Shown here: positions 1 through 13,870 of the stretch, piece by piece
Layout of the letters: every line of letters starts with the position of its first letter
Numbering within the stretch: the first letter of the stretch is position 1
Source: Salminus brasiliensis
Taxonomy: Eukaryota; Chordata; Actinopteri; Characiformes; Bryconidae
DNA: 64,000 bases
Reading direction: 5' to 3'
NCBI RefSeq assembly: GCF_030463535.1
Contig: NC_132901.1
Coordinates: 4,224,640-4,288,639, forward strand
The notes under the pieces: generated by a model
Databases searched by the model: none
What the model saw: the letters and a program-made list of their open reading frames with translations, nothing else
What the model was told of the DNA's origin: nothing
Program-made: the position numbers and the translations under genes

Positions 1-27
1 ATACACTCAGAAGGGATTTTGCTAGGC

Positions 28-240
28 ACTCCAAGTAGTCCAGTGGACTGAGGCATTGCCACTATGAGCAGCAGCCGGAGTCAGAGAGAGCACAATTGGC
101 CTCGCTCTCAGAGAGGTGGGTTGACGGCACTTTCTCCCACTTCCTCTCTGTGATGTTGGTCAGCACAGGCGTCTGTTAGCTGTTGTATCTGAGCTGGGGA
201 GCCGCGCTTTCCTCCAGGCGCACTGGCTACTTAGTGATGC
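28..240 (+). repeat. SINE family A copy at window start
   Basis: Contains 'agagagcacaattggcct', 'gaggtgggttgacggcact' and 'cacaggcgtctgttagctgt'. Other copies lie at 4,645, 7,010, 19,010, 19,625, 26,680, 40,812 and 61,765. The copies at 7,010 and 19,625 show a tRNA-like head. Confidence 0.75.
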
Positions 241-1494
241 TACCATGTACCATGAAAACATAAAAACCTTCCCCACTGATCACGCCTTTTCTAAAATCTA
301 GACTGCTGATTGCTTTTTTTTTGTTGCCATAGCGACAGTGTTGTCTAAATCACACACGCACACTCCTGACCAGGCTGAGGAGAAGAGTATTTGTACAGTG
401 TAGTATAGGAGCCTAGGTGTTAAGCGGCGATAGCCATTCAAAAGTGAATATTGCGATGGGAGTGTTTTCAGAAACCTTCTTTTTTAGTCACCTACACTGC
501 GTTCATGTGGACCGGAGACCAAAACAGAGAAAAGGCTACTTTTAAAAACAAAAGCTGATAATATTTTAACCAGCTACAGATGGCCAAAAGATGGGCCAAC
601 AGACAAATCGGAACGGCGCATTTACTTTGATTGCATAAAGAACTTGAGACTAATGGAAATGCAATGGAGAGCAGCTGTTCACTTGCACAGCTATTGATGG
701 GCCTTCTAACTCTTTTCAATAAGTCAGATCAATCAGCTCAGCTCACCAATAAAAACCAGTTCAGTTTTCAGCTCCCGCATGACTCAGTAGCACTGATGGT
801 ATTTGAATCCAAAAATGAGTCACGTTAGTGATATTATATTTTATTTTATTAGTCTAGCTTCTAATTATGTTAGAACAAATTACTATGTGTTGCCCTCTCT
901 GTATCTGCTAGCACGGTCTTGTTCACACACACATTAAAGGCACTGGATTCCCCACGCAAAATCCATGTACACGCATTGCCAAAGTAACAACACCGGGCCT
1001 GCGGGCCGTTTGCTGGCATGACTAGTAATTAGCAAAGTTAACCCTCGCTAGGTTGTGGGTTAGCAAACTGTTGCTACAATAGCTGCTGCTAAGCAAACCA
1101 GTTGTGGTTGTCAGTCACAAACATTTGTTTATGCAATGACTTAAATGACTAAGGTATTTGTGAATTTAGCTTAATAAATTTAATGCCAAAGTTTGTATAA
1201 TGTGGGCCCTCCTGTGAACGAGCGTTAGGTCAGACAATTCACAGGCACCCACTGTTAGAGGACTGTGAACTGCCATGCAGTTATTAATTATGCCAAAGCA
1301 CCTTATATTTCATTCTGCTGCAATGCATAAATCATAGACCTTTCCAAGAGAGAATGGTTGAGTGCAGGATGTCTGCAGATAGACAACGCTGTTTGTGAAA
1401 GAGCTTCTGTAATCTCGGACTGTTTTTTAGGTTTAAAACACATCAGGCTTCGGCTTCACTTCACACACACAATATGGGCAAACTTATCGGTAAA

Positions 1495-1905
1495 AACACC
1501 TGCTCATTTCAATGTTTCTCCCAAAATCGAGGGTATACAAAAAGAATTGAGAAAAAATGAGAAATGTATCCTGCTTTTGTTGGAGTAACTGTCTACTGTC
1601 CAGGGAGGAAGGCTTTCTGCTAGATTTTGGAGGAGCATTGCTGTGAGGATATGATTGCATTTAGTGACAAGAGCATTAATGAGGTCAGGATGTTGAGGAT
1701 GATAATCACCATCATTCCAGAGAACACCGTTCCACTGCTCTACAGCTCAGTGCTGGGGGAGCTATACTCCTCTAGCCCACACCTGGCATTGGGTATGGTG
1801 CCAGTAGATTCCTGTTGGAGTTCTATTGTATTGGCAGTACTTCCAGACAAGCTATGTGTATATGTGTGCGTAATTGCACATCTGTGTTTGGACATGCACG
1901 TCTAC
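1495..1905. mobile_element. hAT-like MITE fragment
   Basis: 'cctgcttttgttggagtaac', 'aaggctttctgctagatttt', 'agcattgctgtgaggat' and 'cctggcattgggtatggtgc' match the inverted copy at 47,033-47,432. The terminal repeat is lost on the left. Confidence 0.75.
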
Positions 1906-3589
1906 ACGTGTGTGTGTGTGTGTCCCATCACATAAATATTCACATTAGTTCATGCAGAGGATTTAGTGCTGAAGACAGGACGAGAAACGAGTGAGTGGGC
2001 ACTTTCTCTCTTTTACTGACGGCCCCTCAATCCTAACAATCAGAAATCACCTTGAGAGAAGGAGGAGGGGAGGGGAAAAATGGAAAAGCTGAAAACTAAG
2101 GGAGGTTATGGCTAAATGAGTGGGTTTAGTTTTGTGTGTGTGTGGGGGGTTAGCTCAGGATAAGGTGGTGATCTGTGAGAACAATGAAAACAGTGCATTG
2201 ATGGTCAGCGGTGATCAGCGTGGGAGCTATCTGATGCATGCACGGGTCAGCCAATATTGGACGGTCAAGGTGGGGCTTCAGTCAGTTACTTTGATGACAC
2301 ATCACAGCAATGACGCATCTAAGAAACCAGCAATGCATGTTAATACCCTTTTTTGTAGATACCAAAATGTCCTTCTGGTCGCAGTCTAAGGTTATGGATG
2401 ATGTGGAGGTAGTATGTGTGAATGGGTTCTATAGTATACCTCATGTAGTCAGTTGAAGTGCAATATGAAAACAAATGTGAAATGAATAGACAACGTATCA
2501 TCACTGTCACACAAAAAATGCATTCCCAAACTGGCAAATTTACAGAGAATAAACATTCAGTGTTATTTTGGAGCATTTCTGTTGGTCCATTCATAATGGA
2601 ATTATGACACAATGTAAATAACAGCTGCCACAGCTGGAGATACAAGGTTTTCCTCCATCTTGAATTCACACTGCGTTATCTCACCAAGGTCAGTTTGAGA
2701 CCTCGTTTACATAATTCCGTCCTAGATAAAAGTGGGACAAGTGGTGGAACACAAAGTTTAAGGCTAGTTTTTCTTCAAAAAGGAAAGAAATCCATGATCT
2801 CTAGATTCCAGCGCTCTGCGCAGAACAACAGCTTGAAAGCCAGACAGCGCATTTCCATTATCTTCATCTCACAGAGGCCTTTTAAAACCTTGTCAAGCCT
2901 CTGAAAAATCTGTAAAATATTTATACTGCAATCTCTAAGTAATGAGAGAGCGGCTCTATTGTATAATGCCTCAGATTTGACGTGACACGCTGACTACGGG
3001 GTTAAAGTGCAGAACGTCAGCTTAAATTTCAGCGTAATTACTAGGGTTGGGCGGTTTCCTCGCAGGGTAAGAAAGTGAACACTGCACAGTTTTAAATCTT
3101 TCAATAAATATTAAACTATCAATCTGACAGTTACAACTGTTGAACTGCTCTGAATGAGGAGAGACGCTGGTTAGCATTAGCTTGGTTAGCAGTCTGCTCT
3201 CCACAGAACAAAATCAAGTCTGGCTGACTGAAACCCTACGCTTAGCTGCTCTTGAAAGGACAGAAAGCTAAATGAAAGGTCTCTTTGGATCTCGGCTATA
3301 AAAACTTGGCGATCTTGACGATAAAAACTTGTGTGTGTCTGAGAGAGGGAAGTCGAGAGACGGGTGTTATAGTGACAGAAAGGCAAAATGAGAGACCGGT
3401 TCTGACGCGTTTGGACTTGTAGCCGGCATTCGAGGCTTAGAAAAGTTAGTGCTAGCTAGCACAGACCGTAGTCCAGCAAACTGAGGCTCAAATCACACAT
3501 TTTTAGAGGATAATGCCTCATGTCTGAGAGTCGAGTGAATGGTCTTTTGGTGTTTTCGAATTTGGCATCAGTCCTAATGCCAGACGTGG

Positions 3590-3832
3590 GCTTTAGAGGT
3601 CTCTGGAATGATGAATGGGGCTACATCCAATACGTTTTGCATAAGTTGGGGATGATGAGGTGAGGTAGTGATCAACATCCTGACATCGTCAGAGATTTAG
3701 CAGAAAGCCTTTGCTGGACCGTAGAGACAGTTACTCCAACAAAAGCAGGGCAAACTCTTTAAATACCCTTAATTTTGGAAGAAACAATGAGTGAGCAGGT
3801 GTCCCAATACATTTGTCTATATGGTGTTTCAT
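3590..3832. mobile_element. hAT-like MITE fragment, inverted
   Basis: 'gacagttactccaacaaaag', 'aattttggaagaaacaatga' and 'gtgagcaggtgtcccaatac' are the inverse of the 1,495 copy and parallel the right half of the 47,033 copy. Confidence 0.75.
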
Positions 3833-4644
3833 GTTCATTTGATTATTGCCAAAGTATTACTTTTTAAGTACTGACAATAGCCACAATACCCTCAGAAAGG
3901 CTTATAGTGGCTGAAAGGGCCCAGCAGAGCTTGTTGAACCCGAGCATCGAATCCACAGCCCTGTCATCAATAAAATAAATATAACTCTCTTAATATGGGT
4001 TTTGATTATTACAGAAATTCTGAATGAAATTAGGTTTTCTAAGCTATGTACAGAGATAGAGGATTGGTCTAATATATTGCGGTCTCCATTGCCAGAGCCT
4101 GATTAATAAAGATTTCACTGGCATTGCTGCACATTGCATTTTATTAGGTTGGCAAGTTTAGTGCTTGCTTAATAAAATAGCTCCCTGTTTAATCCCTGTA
4201 GTTGTTCCTTCATCACTGACAGAGCTTAAAGCCTGAGTAGCTGGGCATTCACCAGATGCTGTGGCAGGTGGACGAAAAATGACAGCTCTTTTACACACAG
4301 TGCTCATCCTGCATGATAATGGTGTTTAGAACTGCAATACAGGTCTGTAATACAGCTGTTTTTGATTTGAGTGCTTTGCGGCCGCCCCCTGAAAGTCGAC
4401 AAGTAGATTCATCATTTGAAGATCCGTCAGTCGACTGAGATCCTTCAAGTCGAGCAGTTGAGAAGGTTTTTCTTTTTTGGTACAACAGACAAAAGCCTTT
4501 AAAATGCACAAGGATTACATTTTAATGACGAATGATAAAAAATATGTATCATAATATTAGTTTATAACATAGCAGGGCTGAATATCTGGCTGAGCCAGAC
4601 AGGGTGGTAAGTTAGCCTGGCAATAACCATGTTTCAGAAAAGGT

Positions 4645-4745
4645 TTGCTCTCTCCTACTCTGGCTGCTGATGGCTAAGCGGGATGGCTCAGGATTCGTAC
4701 TCACTGGACCACAGTGCTAGCGCATTAGACTGCTCAGGCTTTCCA
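4645..4745 (-). repeat. SINE family A fragment
   Basis: 'ctggctgctgatggctaagc' and 'ggatggctcaggattcgtac' parallel the tRNA-head side of the copy at 19,625. Confidence 0.5.
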
Positions 4746-5219
4746 GCATTTCGAACTTTTATAAGAGAATCCTAACAAATGTAAGTGCAAGCTCTGTCTG
4801 CAAGAATTAGCTTATCATTCATCAACATCAAACACGCCAAACCACTTCATCTGGGCAGATTTAATGTGGGCACCAAGTTTATTCACAGGGCTAATTCAAA
4901 ATATATGTACTGTATCTCTGCTGGACCCGACATAACACGTGAAAGGATGACCACACATCTGCCCAACTTGTCCTTTTTCAGTCAGTGAACTACATCACCC
5001 AAATTGTGTGATTGACTTGGCCCATGAAGACAATTGTGCTGTTTGGCCTGAAAAAAGTTCATAGTTATTTTAGGAGCATGTTCTGCGTCAATGCTGTGCT
5101 GCAAGAAAAAGTACTGTCTGATGAGTTTTGAGACATCTGGGTGGATCTGAACAGTAGAGATGGATTTAGCCTGCTGCTGTCATCTTCATCCCATCATCAA
5201 TAAAGAGACGCCAGTGCCA

Positions 5220-5975
5220 CCATGTTTCAGCGGTACACTTTGGATCATGCGCAGTTCATTTTGTTCTCCCTCTGGAATAGGTTAGCGTTGGTCCAGAGGT
5301 GGCGCAATCCCAATTTTCCTTTGCCAATACCTATGTTTTTTTATGTACACACAAACACAGATCAGAGTCATTCTTTTTTTGCTCTCTCAAATCTTGTCCA
5401 GCATTTTCTGCTGATGCCATCATGATGAAAATACCAATAGGACGCATTCATCTTTGTCTCATCCGACCTTCAGCTTTCTCCAAGACGTTTACTTTATGTA
5501 CTTTTTGTAACAAATGCACAGACGCGCAATGCTACCTCATCCCAACTGTGAAGCACGGTGGATTTATGGCTTAATGGAGGCATTATGGTTTGGACACCTT
5601 GCGATCACTGAAGGAACAAAGAATTCAAAGAATGGTAAGGTCAGCAGTCCATGAGCTCAAGATGAAAAGACATTGGGTGATGTGGCATGACAATGACCCA
5701 AATCATAGTAAATCAGGATTTGTGTTGTGGAATGGCCAAGTCTGAGTCCTGACCTTAACCCTGTCAGGGTGCTGATGTAGGCCTGAAAAGTGCTTTGCTG
5801 ATGCACTCAAGGCATCTCATTAATACTGATGATGAGCTGAAACACATTTGCAGCGAGACATGGTCCAGAGTTCCTCCCCAGTGTTGTGCAAATCTTATTT
5901 GCAGCTACAGGAAACATTTGGTGGAGGTGATTGGTGCTAAAGGACCTTTAACTTACTTTTTCTAGCCTGCACTGT
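5220..5975 (+). mobile_element. Degenerate Tc1/mariner-type element
   Basis: Transposase-like pieces in order: 'catcccaactgtgaagcacg', 'gaggcattatggtttggaca', 'gacaatgacccaaatcatag', 'ggaatggccaagtctgagtc', then 'gcagctacaggaaacatttg' and the end 'ttactttttctagcctgcac'. Many indels and stops; dead. Confidence 0.7.
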
Positions 5976-6054
5976 GGACATTTACTCAATATGCTCAATT
6001 AATGACATGAGCAGTTGCACTGCAATGTTTTCCTCTGGATCTGTTTACTGGTTA

Positions 6055-6360
6055 AAATATCTGTACACTCATTGGCCACATCATCATGTACACTGGCTGT
6101 ATCTATACTTTTTTATTTTCTACGTTTCATCTACTATATAGACATATACTATATATATCTTCAGTTTCAGACTGTAGTTCTGCATACTGCATTATTGTTC
6201 TTTGCAGAATCTGCTGCCCAGTTCTTCAGTGGTCAGGACAACCAGCACAAGACAACCACTGAGAATGTATTATGTGGGAGGTGGAGCATTCTGTATTGCC
6301 ACCGACATGGTAATGACATGTCAGTGGTGCTGCACAGAGTGGGATTTTAAACAGTCACCC
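6055..6360 (+). repeat. Dispersed fish repeat copy
   Basis: 'cccagttcttcagtggtcag', 'acaaccactgagaatgtatt' and 'gacatggtaatgacatgtca' resemble a very common teleost non-autonomous repeat; diverged, and its class is uncertain. Confidence 0.55.
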
Positions 6361-7009
6361 CAGGTCTGAGAATAGTCTGTCAGGCCAAAAATATCCGGTC
6401 AACAGATGCCCTGTGGCCTGGAAGTGACCGCTGATGAAGTACTAGAGGATGGCTTCTACAAACTCTGCAGCTTTACATCTACAGGGTGGGCTAATGAGGT
6501 TCCATTTGATCTATTTGTACCAACACACTAACACATCACTACACTCACACACAAAGGGTTCTTCAAGTGAACCACTTTTGGTTTAATACAAAACCGTAGC
6601 ATTTTCAATGCTCCTGACATTAGGAGGGTAAGGAATAGGGCTGGGCGGAATGGTAAAAATGCGATATATAATATTTATCAAAATATGTAATCATAGACTA
6701 AAAACATCAGTAGCGACAGATCCTTAAAAACTACTATTGAAGTAGTACCCGTACTTAGTACAGTCATTTTTATTTAACATCTGATGCTCTTCATTTAATT
6801 AAACCAGTCTAAATACACTGTTGGTAATAAAACCTGCAGCTGATCAGTGTTTATTAAGCACAAACAGTCTCCTCCATATGCTTAGAAAAGCATATTGTTA
6901 CCACAATAACAAATTCCATCATGTTACGATAAAAAATATCCTTATATTGCCCAGCTCTAGTAAGGACTCATCTCCAATACATGTCTCATGTCTCAAACTG
7001 CTGCAAATG

Positions 7010-7246
7010 CGTCATTGGCAGGTAGCTAACGGAGGAAAGCGGTGGGTCCCCAGTTCCACCGCGCCAGCTAACAGACACCTGTGCCAGCTTTAAGAGTGAT
7101 GAGAAGAGAGAGCGCCATCTACCTACCCGGAAAGAGCATGGCCAGTAGTGCTCTCTCTGACAGTCAGTCAATGATGGCAAAACGGCATAGCTCGGGATTT
7201 GAACTTATGACCCTTGGGCCAAATTGGAAGTCACTTGGAGCCCCAG
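7010..7246 (-). mobile_element. tRNA-derived SINE (family A)
   Basis: On the minus strand it begins CTGGGGCTCCAAGTGACTTC, has a B-box-like AAGTTCAAATCCCGAG, then CAGAGAGAGCACTACTGGCC and a body ending in CTGTTAGCTGGCGC. This copy shows the tRNA ancestry of family A. Confidence 0.7.
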
Positions 7247-8187
7247 GTGAAGCCAAAAGTGGTGGCTTCAATGGCTTCAGCTTAAATAACCATTTGAAGC
7301 ACCTTTATTTTTAAGAGTGTCCCATGTTGGTCTCAATGCTTATCATGTTCCACCCTCCAAGTAATATCTGGTCAGTGTGGTCTAGGGCGGTTTCTGACCA
7401 TTGCTAAATTGGTAAACTGGTATTGTTTTTTTAAATACTCTTTTTATAAAAGACTTTGTTGACTTTGTAGAAAAATGTTCAGTCGCCAATTCTGCTGCAA
7501 ACAGATGACCTTCCTTTAGAGTCCAGTTCCAAACAAATCTGGCACACAGGCTCCAGCTAATTAATGTATTCCGAGGTCCCTGTTTGGCTGGATCAGGTGC
7601 ATTAGCGTGGGATGAGAATGCTTGCCTGGTTGATGCACACTGATATGGGAATTTTGGGCTGATGCCAATAGCTGATATCTTTCACGTGCATATCTGATGA
7701 GGCTGATACTGATACATAATCATGAGTGATGGCCTTCCTTGTTTTCATAATTATCCTAATGAATTATTAAGTGTTAGATTTCAACTGATTTTGACTTTCG
7801 AGCTCTCTGCCGATAAAATAAACCAGACCACTGTAGTGACCGCTGGTCTACAGCATACGGTTATGGTAAACATCCTATAGGTGGCATATAATGTAATCTA
7901 TTGATTGCCCAATAATGGAATGTGTAATTGAACCCCTTTGAGGGCTTTGAGCACAAACACACACACACACACACTCATGCTCAAAGCCCTCATAGGCAGG
8001 AGAACTGCCAGTCCTGTTAGCATCCCCAGAGGCCCTAGCAGCAGGCTAGCTGGCATGTTCAGTAAGTGATGGTGGTTCAAAGCTTTACGTTTTGTACTCT
8101 GGCTCCATATGCGCTGCTTACAAATGACTCCAGATGGGCAGACGGCGCAGAAAGGATGTGAAAAGTGATCAAAGGCACACACTTGTG

Positions 8188-8191
<4 letters not shown>

Positions 8192-8221
<30 letters not shown>

Positions 8222-8222
8222 T
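8192..8222. repeat. (TA)n(CA)n microsatellite
   Basis: Short TA run followed by about 11 CA units, in intron 2. Confidence 0.9.
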
Positions 8223-9715
8223 ATGCTCACGCTCACTCACTATTGCACTCTCTTTCGTTATCTTGTACCCTGGAGGGTTTCATTTCTGACCTTACATTGA
8301 TTTGATTCAGAGAAACACCATTTTCCCACGATTCAGTTGGATTATTTTGTATTTAGAATGATTTATTTATTTATTTGCTCTCCATAGTTTTTCATTTTCG
8401 ATTTCCACACACTGGTTAGGACTCCCCCTATCACACGATGCTGCTGCAGTGCTGAAGGATAGCATTGAGGCAACTAACGGCATCCTATCGAGCTGTTGCA
8501 AATGCCATAGAACAGCTCAACACTTTGGGAGGAGAACACTGCGGCCTCTTTTCCACTGCAGGGTCAAATGGTCACTAACGCTGTGCTGATTACACCGTAG
8601 CGATGTTGGATGAAGCCTGTAGCCGGTGTGCTAACACAGTGGTAGGATGTTGGACGAGGCCTGTAGCTATAAACCTTATTATGCTACAGTGCACTACAGG
8701 GAACCTGTCGCCACACTAGTGCACAACTGGAGCAGCTATTCTCTAAGGTGACACAAATACTGAGCCAGTCAGCGGATCCCTATGTCAGTAAGCCCTCCCA
8801 CTGAACAGTTCTGTGGCCAAAAGTCTGCTGACTGGTTAGCTGATTTGACTTGAATCAGTACTCAGCAGTACTGCAAAATTCGGTCTGCACCCTATATGAA
8901 GTACTGACTTCGGTACCCAACCCCATCTGTTATGTCAACTACCCGTGCTACCGTGACACCCGTGCTAGCTAGCATTTCTCTGATGGGGGGGAGCTTCAGG
9001 CCACAGCTATGGAACAGGGATCAAACCTGCTATATCCCAATGATATTGCATGATATTGCACTGTAATGTAATATAGACAATAAGTAAATCCTTTTTTACG
9101 CCCCTACTGTACACAGCCAGATTTACTACCATTCCTTATCTCAGAAACACATCCTACACACACACACACACACACAGTACACTCAAACATATATTAGCTG
9201 TCTCTCCTTGTGACTATAGTTAAAGCAGGGCAGCTAAGTAGGGCAGCTAAATTTACCGCTCCACTGTTTCAGCCCTCAAACAAACACAAGGTAAACCTCT
9301 GTCACATTGAGCGTATGTGCTTTTGTGCCCATGTCTTTTTCTCTCTGTGTCCGCCTCCGTGACATCCACCTCCCCGGATTCACCCCTCTCTCTTCGAGCT
9401 CACGTCCTCCCTCTCTGTGTCTCAACAAGGTAGTGTGAAACACTTACCGATTCTACAGGAATTTCCCATGTCCTCTGGCTTTGTATTTTCAAATGAGAAA
9501 GAAGGAAAGAAGGGTCCTTCACAGGGCCCAGACACCTTGTCCTCCACACACTCACAGTGTGACTGCCTCCACCTTAACCTGCCTACTTCTAGAACAATAA
9601 ATGGCTGCATTTTTATTATAAAGAGCATAATCATTCCTAATACGTGTCCCTAAGCAAGTTGCACCTTAAACATGGCGTGTCTGATGTGTCAGAGTTCAGT
9701 CCTGTGTCTATCCAG

Positions 9716-10090
9716 TGGCCAAATAAGTTAATTCCCCCCATGTGCATTTAAGAGAGCCACAGGGTGGGGCGCTGTCGGAGTTCACTGATTGTTAATGTCA
9801 CACTCTGTGTGTGTGTGTCATTTGAGCCTGAGTTAGCTGGAACACAGTCTGTGCTATAGTGTTTAGCCTGCTAGCTAACTTATCCAAACACATGGGAACC
9901 GGTCTCGTGTTGCCTTTTGGTTACTACCAACACCAATCGCTAGACATTTTCTCTCTCAGACACAGGTTTTTATCAGAGCAGCTGCACTGGGCTGTCTGAT
10001 ACTCGGTGGAGCTGTAGCCGAGCTAGTTAAGCAAAGCTTAGTGTTTAAGCAACAGATCCATGGAGGGAAAAGCTTTATATTCAGTGCTCT
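9716..10090. repeat. Dispersed repeat, copy 1
   Basis: 'gtggccaaataagttaattc', 'atgtgcatttaagagagcca' and 'aacagatccatggaggg' recur in the same order and spacing at 12,936-13,210. Parts also occur near 3,290-3,400. Not assigned to a class. Confidence 0.65.
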
Positions 10091-10109
10091 GTCCTTTCAA
10101 CGGCAGTCA

Positions 10110-10500
10110 CTCAATTCTCAGTTCTGCTGAAGAATTCTGAGATAGCCCTCCTTCTTCATTATTCCATCCACTTTGTGCAATGTACAAATTCCACTAGCTC
10201 CAGAGCATGATACTACCACCACCATGCTTAACAATTGGTACAGTGTTCTTGGGGTTGAATGCCTCACCTGTACTCCTCCAAACATACTTCTGCTAGATGG
10301 AAGCCTCTCAGTACTTAGCAATCTACATCTTGCTTGACTGTGGACAGTGACACTGGTGTTCCAGCAGCGTCCACATAATGGCAGGCCTGTGTCTTCGTAG
10401 CTGTAGTCAATCATGATCACTAACAGGAAGTTAAGAGGCCTTGGCCTTTGAGAGTCAAAAGACATTTTTGAACTTTCAGCACCACTGAGCGTATGCATTT
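10110..10500 (-). mobile_element. Degenerate Tc1-type fragment
   Basis: 'agagcatgatactaccacca', 'ccatgcttaacaattggtac' and 'tgtactcctccaaacatact' are characteristic of inverted Tc1-family transposase coding sequence. Frames are broken. Confidence 0.65.
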
Positions 10501-12935
10501 TTATGACCCTGTGTTGATTTCAGAACCCCATTCATTCTACCCCAGAAAAAGAAATCACTGAAAGCCCAATACTGCTACGATATTCACATCCATGATGAGT
10601 CTATGTAAACTATGTAAACACGCTGTGACATGATTACACTAGTAATGTCAGCTGAGGTGAAACTCCTCGACATTTGTCTTTAAGAAAGACCAGTAGGGGG
10701 GCTTTAAAATATGCCTTTTCATAATACCATCTTCCAAGTAATCATTGCTGACTAGCCGTGAAGGTCAATTTTAATCAGGGATTTTCAATTAAGTAATCAT
10801 GACAGCCCCAGTCTGCACTGATCTAAGAACAGGAGATCTCCGTGTCGTGCCTGGTTCTGCACCCGGGCACATGTCCACACGTCTGCTCCTTACTGACCTA
10901 AAAACAGCAAAGGGCTAATAGGCATTAGTGATTAGACTGCATTGTGTGGACGTCTGATTTGATGTTTGGCTCTGGGGGGGTTGTTGTAGACTCACTGCTT
11001 GGTTTTGATATATTCAGCTTGCAGTGTTTGTGTTTCTCACTTTCCACCAGAGAGCGATGTGTGTGCCAGTCTGGCTTAGATCAACAAGCAACACCTTCCA
11101 AACCTGTTATGATAGATCATATGCTGCCTTGTGCATGTTAGTCAGTGCTGAGGAAAGCAAGCCTGCTGCAGTGCTCTTGGATGACTGGCACACAGCGTTG
11201 TAGAAAGGAGCTTAGAATTCGAATCTTGTTTATTAGAATAACATTATTTCTGGAATTTATCACATTTGGTAAATGTTAAACTGCTCTGAATCAATAGAGA
11301 GAAGCTGGTTAGACTCAGATCAAAGTTTTGTTCCTCCTGGTTTTTGATCTGTAGCCACTCACTAAGCTCGGCTCATCTGTCATTGACTGTGTTTGGGATC
11401 AACTGTACTATTGGAGAGTAAGGAAGACTTCTGGAAGACACGGTTGTCGTCTTGTGTCAGTAAATCTTGAATTTCTTCATTGTATGCCTTTCTGCTTCAT
11501 TGTCCCCACAGACAACAAGAACACAAATTAATAAGCATACACTATGACTGAGAATTTTTAGGTTTTTGGAGTCTGGCAGAGAGATCAGTGCTCTAAATCT
11601 CTGTGCCTCTTTCCTCTCATTGCCACTCAGATGCTTCATCTGTGTCCAGTCTTGGACACTGCCAGTAAGAATTCTCCTTGGAAAATATATTCTGGGGTTC
11701 TAAAAAAAATAAGGAGTATTCGGAAGCTTGATTTAACCTAGAAAAACATAATTTAGATTTGAATAGTAAACTAAAGCCGCGTTTCGAAGAACAGGGCTCC
11801 TTATATGGTGCAGTTTAGCCAAGGCCGGGTTTAATTGGGGTCTGAAGAAGCAGCACAGAGCGTGCCAAAGTGTGAACAGTCTTATTTTGATTATGCAGAC
11901 ATGCTGAGGGGCCAGTGGAGTGGACTAGCATGCTAATGGAATTACGAGAAGGGGGAAGTTGATTAGTAACCAGTGCAAATGTCTCATGGGTTCAGGCTTC
12001 TTTCAGCACGGCCTAGAGAGGACGGGAAGGGGAGGCTCTATTATCTCTATTATAGACAATGTTCAACATCCACGGAGGTGTGAAATGTTATTGTATAATG
12101 AGTTTTATTACTGTATCAGTCAGCGGAAAATGCCGTTTTCATTTGGTCACTTCGACCCTCTTTACACCTGGTTGCTTCATGCGTATTGAGTATCAGGCCA
12201 AGCCGCATAAACACTTCCAGGACTTGAAACTTCTTCCAGTGCAGACTGTCACTGAGCATGTGATCTGTGTTTGTGAGGAAGATAATCATAGAGGATATGA
12301 TGGCATGAATGGCATATAATGTCATGCTCGCCTTATCAGGATACAATCCAGATACTGGTCATTAAAATGCGCCCCCCCCATCTCTAGTTTCTGTCTGCCC
12401 ATCTTATGCCTGGGACAAGCTACAGCGTAATCAGGCCAATTCACCCCTTGTGACAGTTGTGGAAGTGTCCTGATTTCAGGCTGGCCTTAAAGGTGCCCTA
12501 GAAAAGGAGATCCTTCATAACGAAAACAGAGCTGTAATGTACATAGTACATAAACCCTGCCCACTGGTTTCTTCCCCATCCAGAATGGTGGCAGTATTGG
12601 GAGGGTACCTCTTAACTGCCTTTACCACAGTGTCACTGGACAGGGCTAACTACCAGTTCTGTTAAGTCAGTTAATAGGCGACCACTGAGTCACCCTGAGT
12701 GATGGGCAGGAGATGGAGCAAGGCCAGTTCTGCTCTCTGGGACTCCCAGAGTAAAACAGATGTGGCATATGGAAAATTGTTTGTCAGCGATCTGCTCTGT
12801 GAGCGTAATGTAATGTATGTGTTTGTAGCATTTAATTCTGGCTAAATCTTGTAGAGTGGGTGGCGGTGACTGCAGAAGGACTAGCTGAGGACAGAACATT
12901 TTTGGGATTGATGCTAAAACTGCATAGGTTCGTAC

Positions 12936-13210
12936 ATGGCCAAATAAGCTCATTCCCCCATGTGCATTTAAGAGAGCCACTGGGTGAGGGTGCTGTAGGA
13001 GCTCACTGATTGGTAATGTTACACTCTGAAAATAGGTGGGAAAAATAGCCTGGTAGCTAGCCTGAATGTTCATAGATAGCCGTCCAAAGAGTCCAAAGAT
13101 CTCGTCTCTCATTTTGACCTTTTTGTCAGTCCAAAACCAGACACAAGTTTTTATCGTCAACACTTGCAACAGATCCATGGGAAACACTTTTACAGTTTTA
13201 GCTTTCATAA
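12936..13210. repeat. Dispersed repeat, copy 2
   Basis: Second copy of the 9,716 repeat, in the same orientation. Confidence 0.65.
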
Positions 13211-13429
13211 TGGTATGGAATGTATGATTAAGCTCCAATGGACTTCGGACACCAGAATTGAACTGATTAGCATAATTGTACTGATCTAGATAATTAGCAC
13301 TCCTGGAAAAGGTGTGTAAAAAAAAAAGGCCATGAAAATGCTGTGTATTTAACGTGTTTACCATTCTTATGTTGCCATTTTTAGCCACACCTAGGAGCTC
13401 TAACATGGTCATCCACAACTTTGTGCATT

Positions 13430-13870
13430 ACTGGGGTATAAATATGAGCTGACACGCAGGCCAAACACTCTTAGTCATCCATCAACAAGGGGAGGATGCG
13501 GGAATACATAAAGTGTGGATTAATGGATGCACACCGTGAGTCACAAACAAAAGGTTGACCATAAATCAGGCAGCCGCCATAAAAAATAGCCCCAAACCTA
13601 AAAAAAACCTCCATCTCTACTATTACAGCAATGTTAAAGACGTTTAAGACAGCGCCAATGCTGCTTGGAAAAGGAAGCCAGAGCATAAAAAACAACGAGG
13701 AAGATGATTCGAGAGGCAAAGCTTTCTCCAAGACTCCCAAGACTTTGGTTCAATGCCAGCTCCATGTCAAACTGTTAGCCAGGCTTGCCAGAAGAAAGTC
13801 TTTGTCTGCAGCCCAGGCCCGGGGCATTTTAAAAAAACTAAAATGACATCCTTCCACTCTCTGAATACAG
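13430..13870 (+). pseudogene. Tc1-like transposase pseudogene (5' part)
   Basis: 'ggggtataaatatgagctga', 'tagtcatccatcaacaaggg', 'ccataaaaaatagccccaaa', 'ggaagatgattcgagaggca' and 'ttctccaagactcccaagac' run parallel to the leader and DNA-binding part of fish Tc1 transposases. Frameshifts and lost segments; non-functional. Confidence 0.7.

Noticed and set aside
7190-7246. Possible tRNA gene (A and B box sequences), also at 19,750 and 57,900
   Set aside because: The tRNA-like parts continue into repeated SINE bodies and have diverged stems; they are SINE heads.
12690-13418. 242-codon open frame on the minus strand
   Set aside because: It crosses a dispersed repeat and the flank of a Tc1 relic, has low-complexity composition, no splice context and no recognisable domain.
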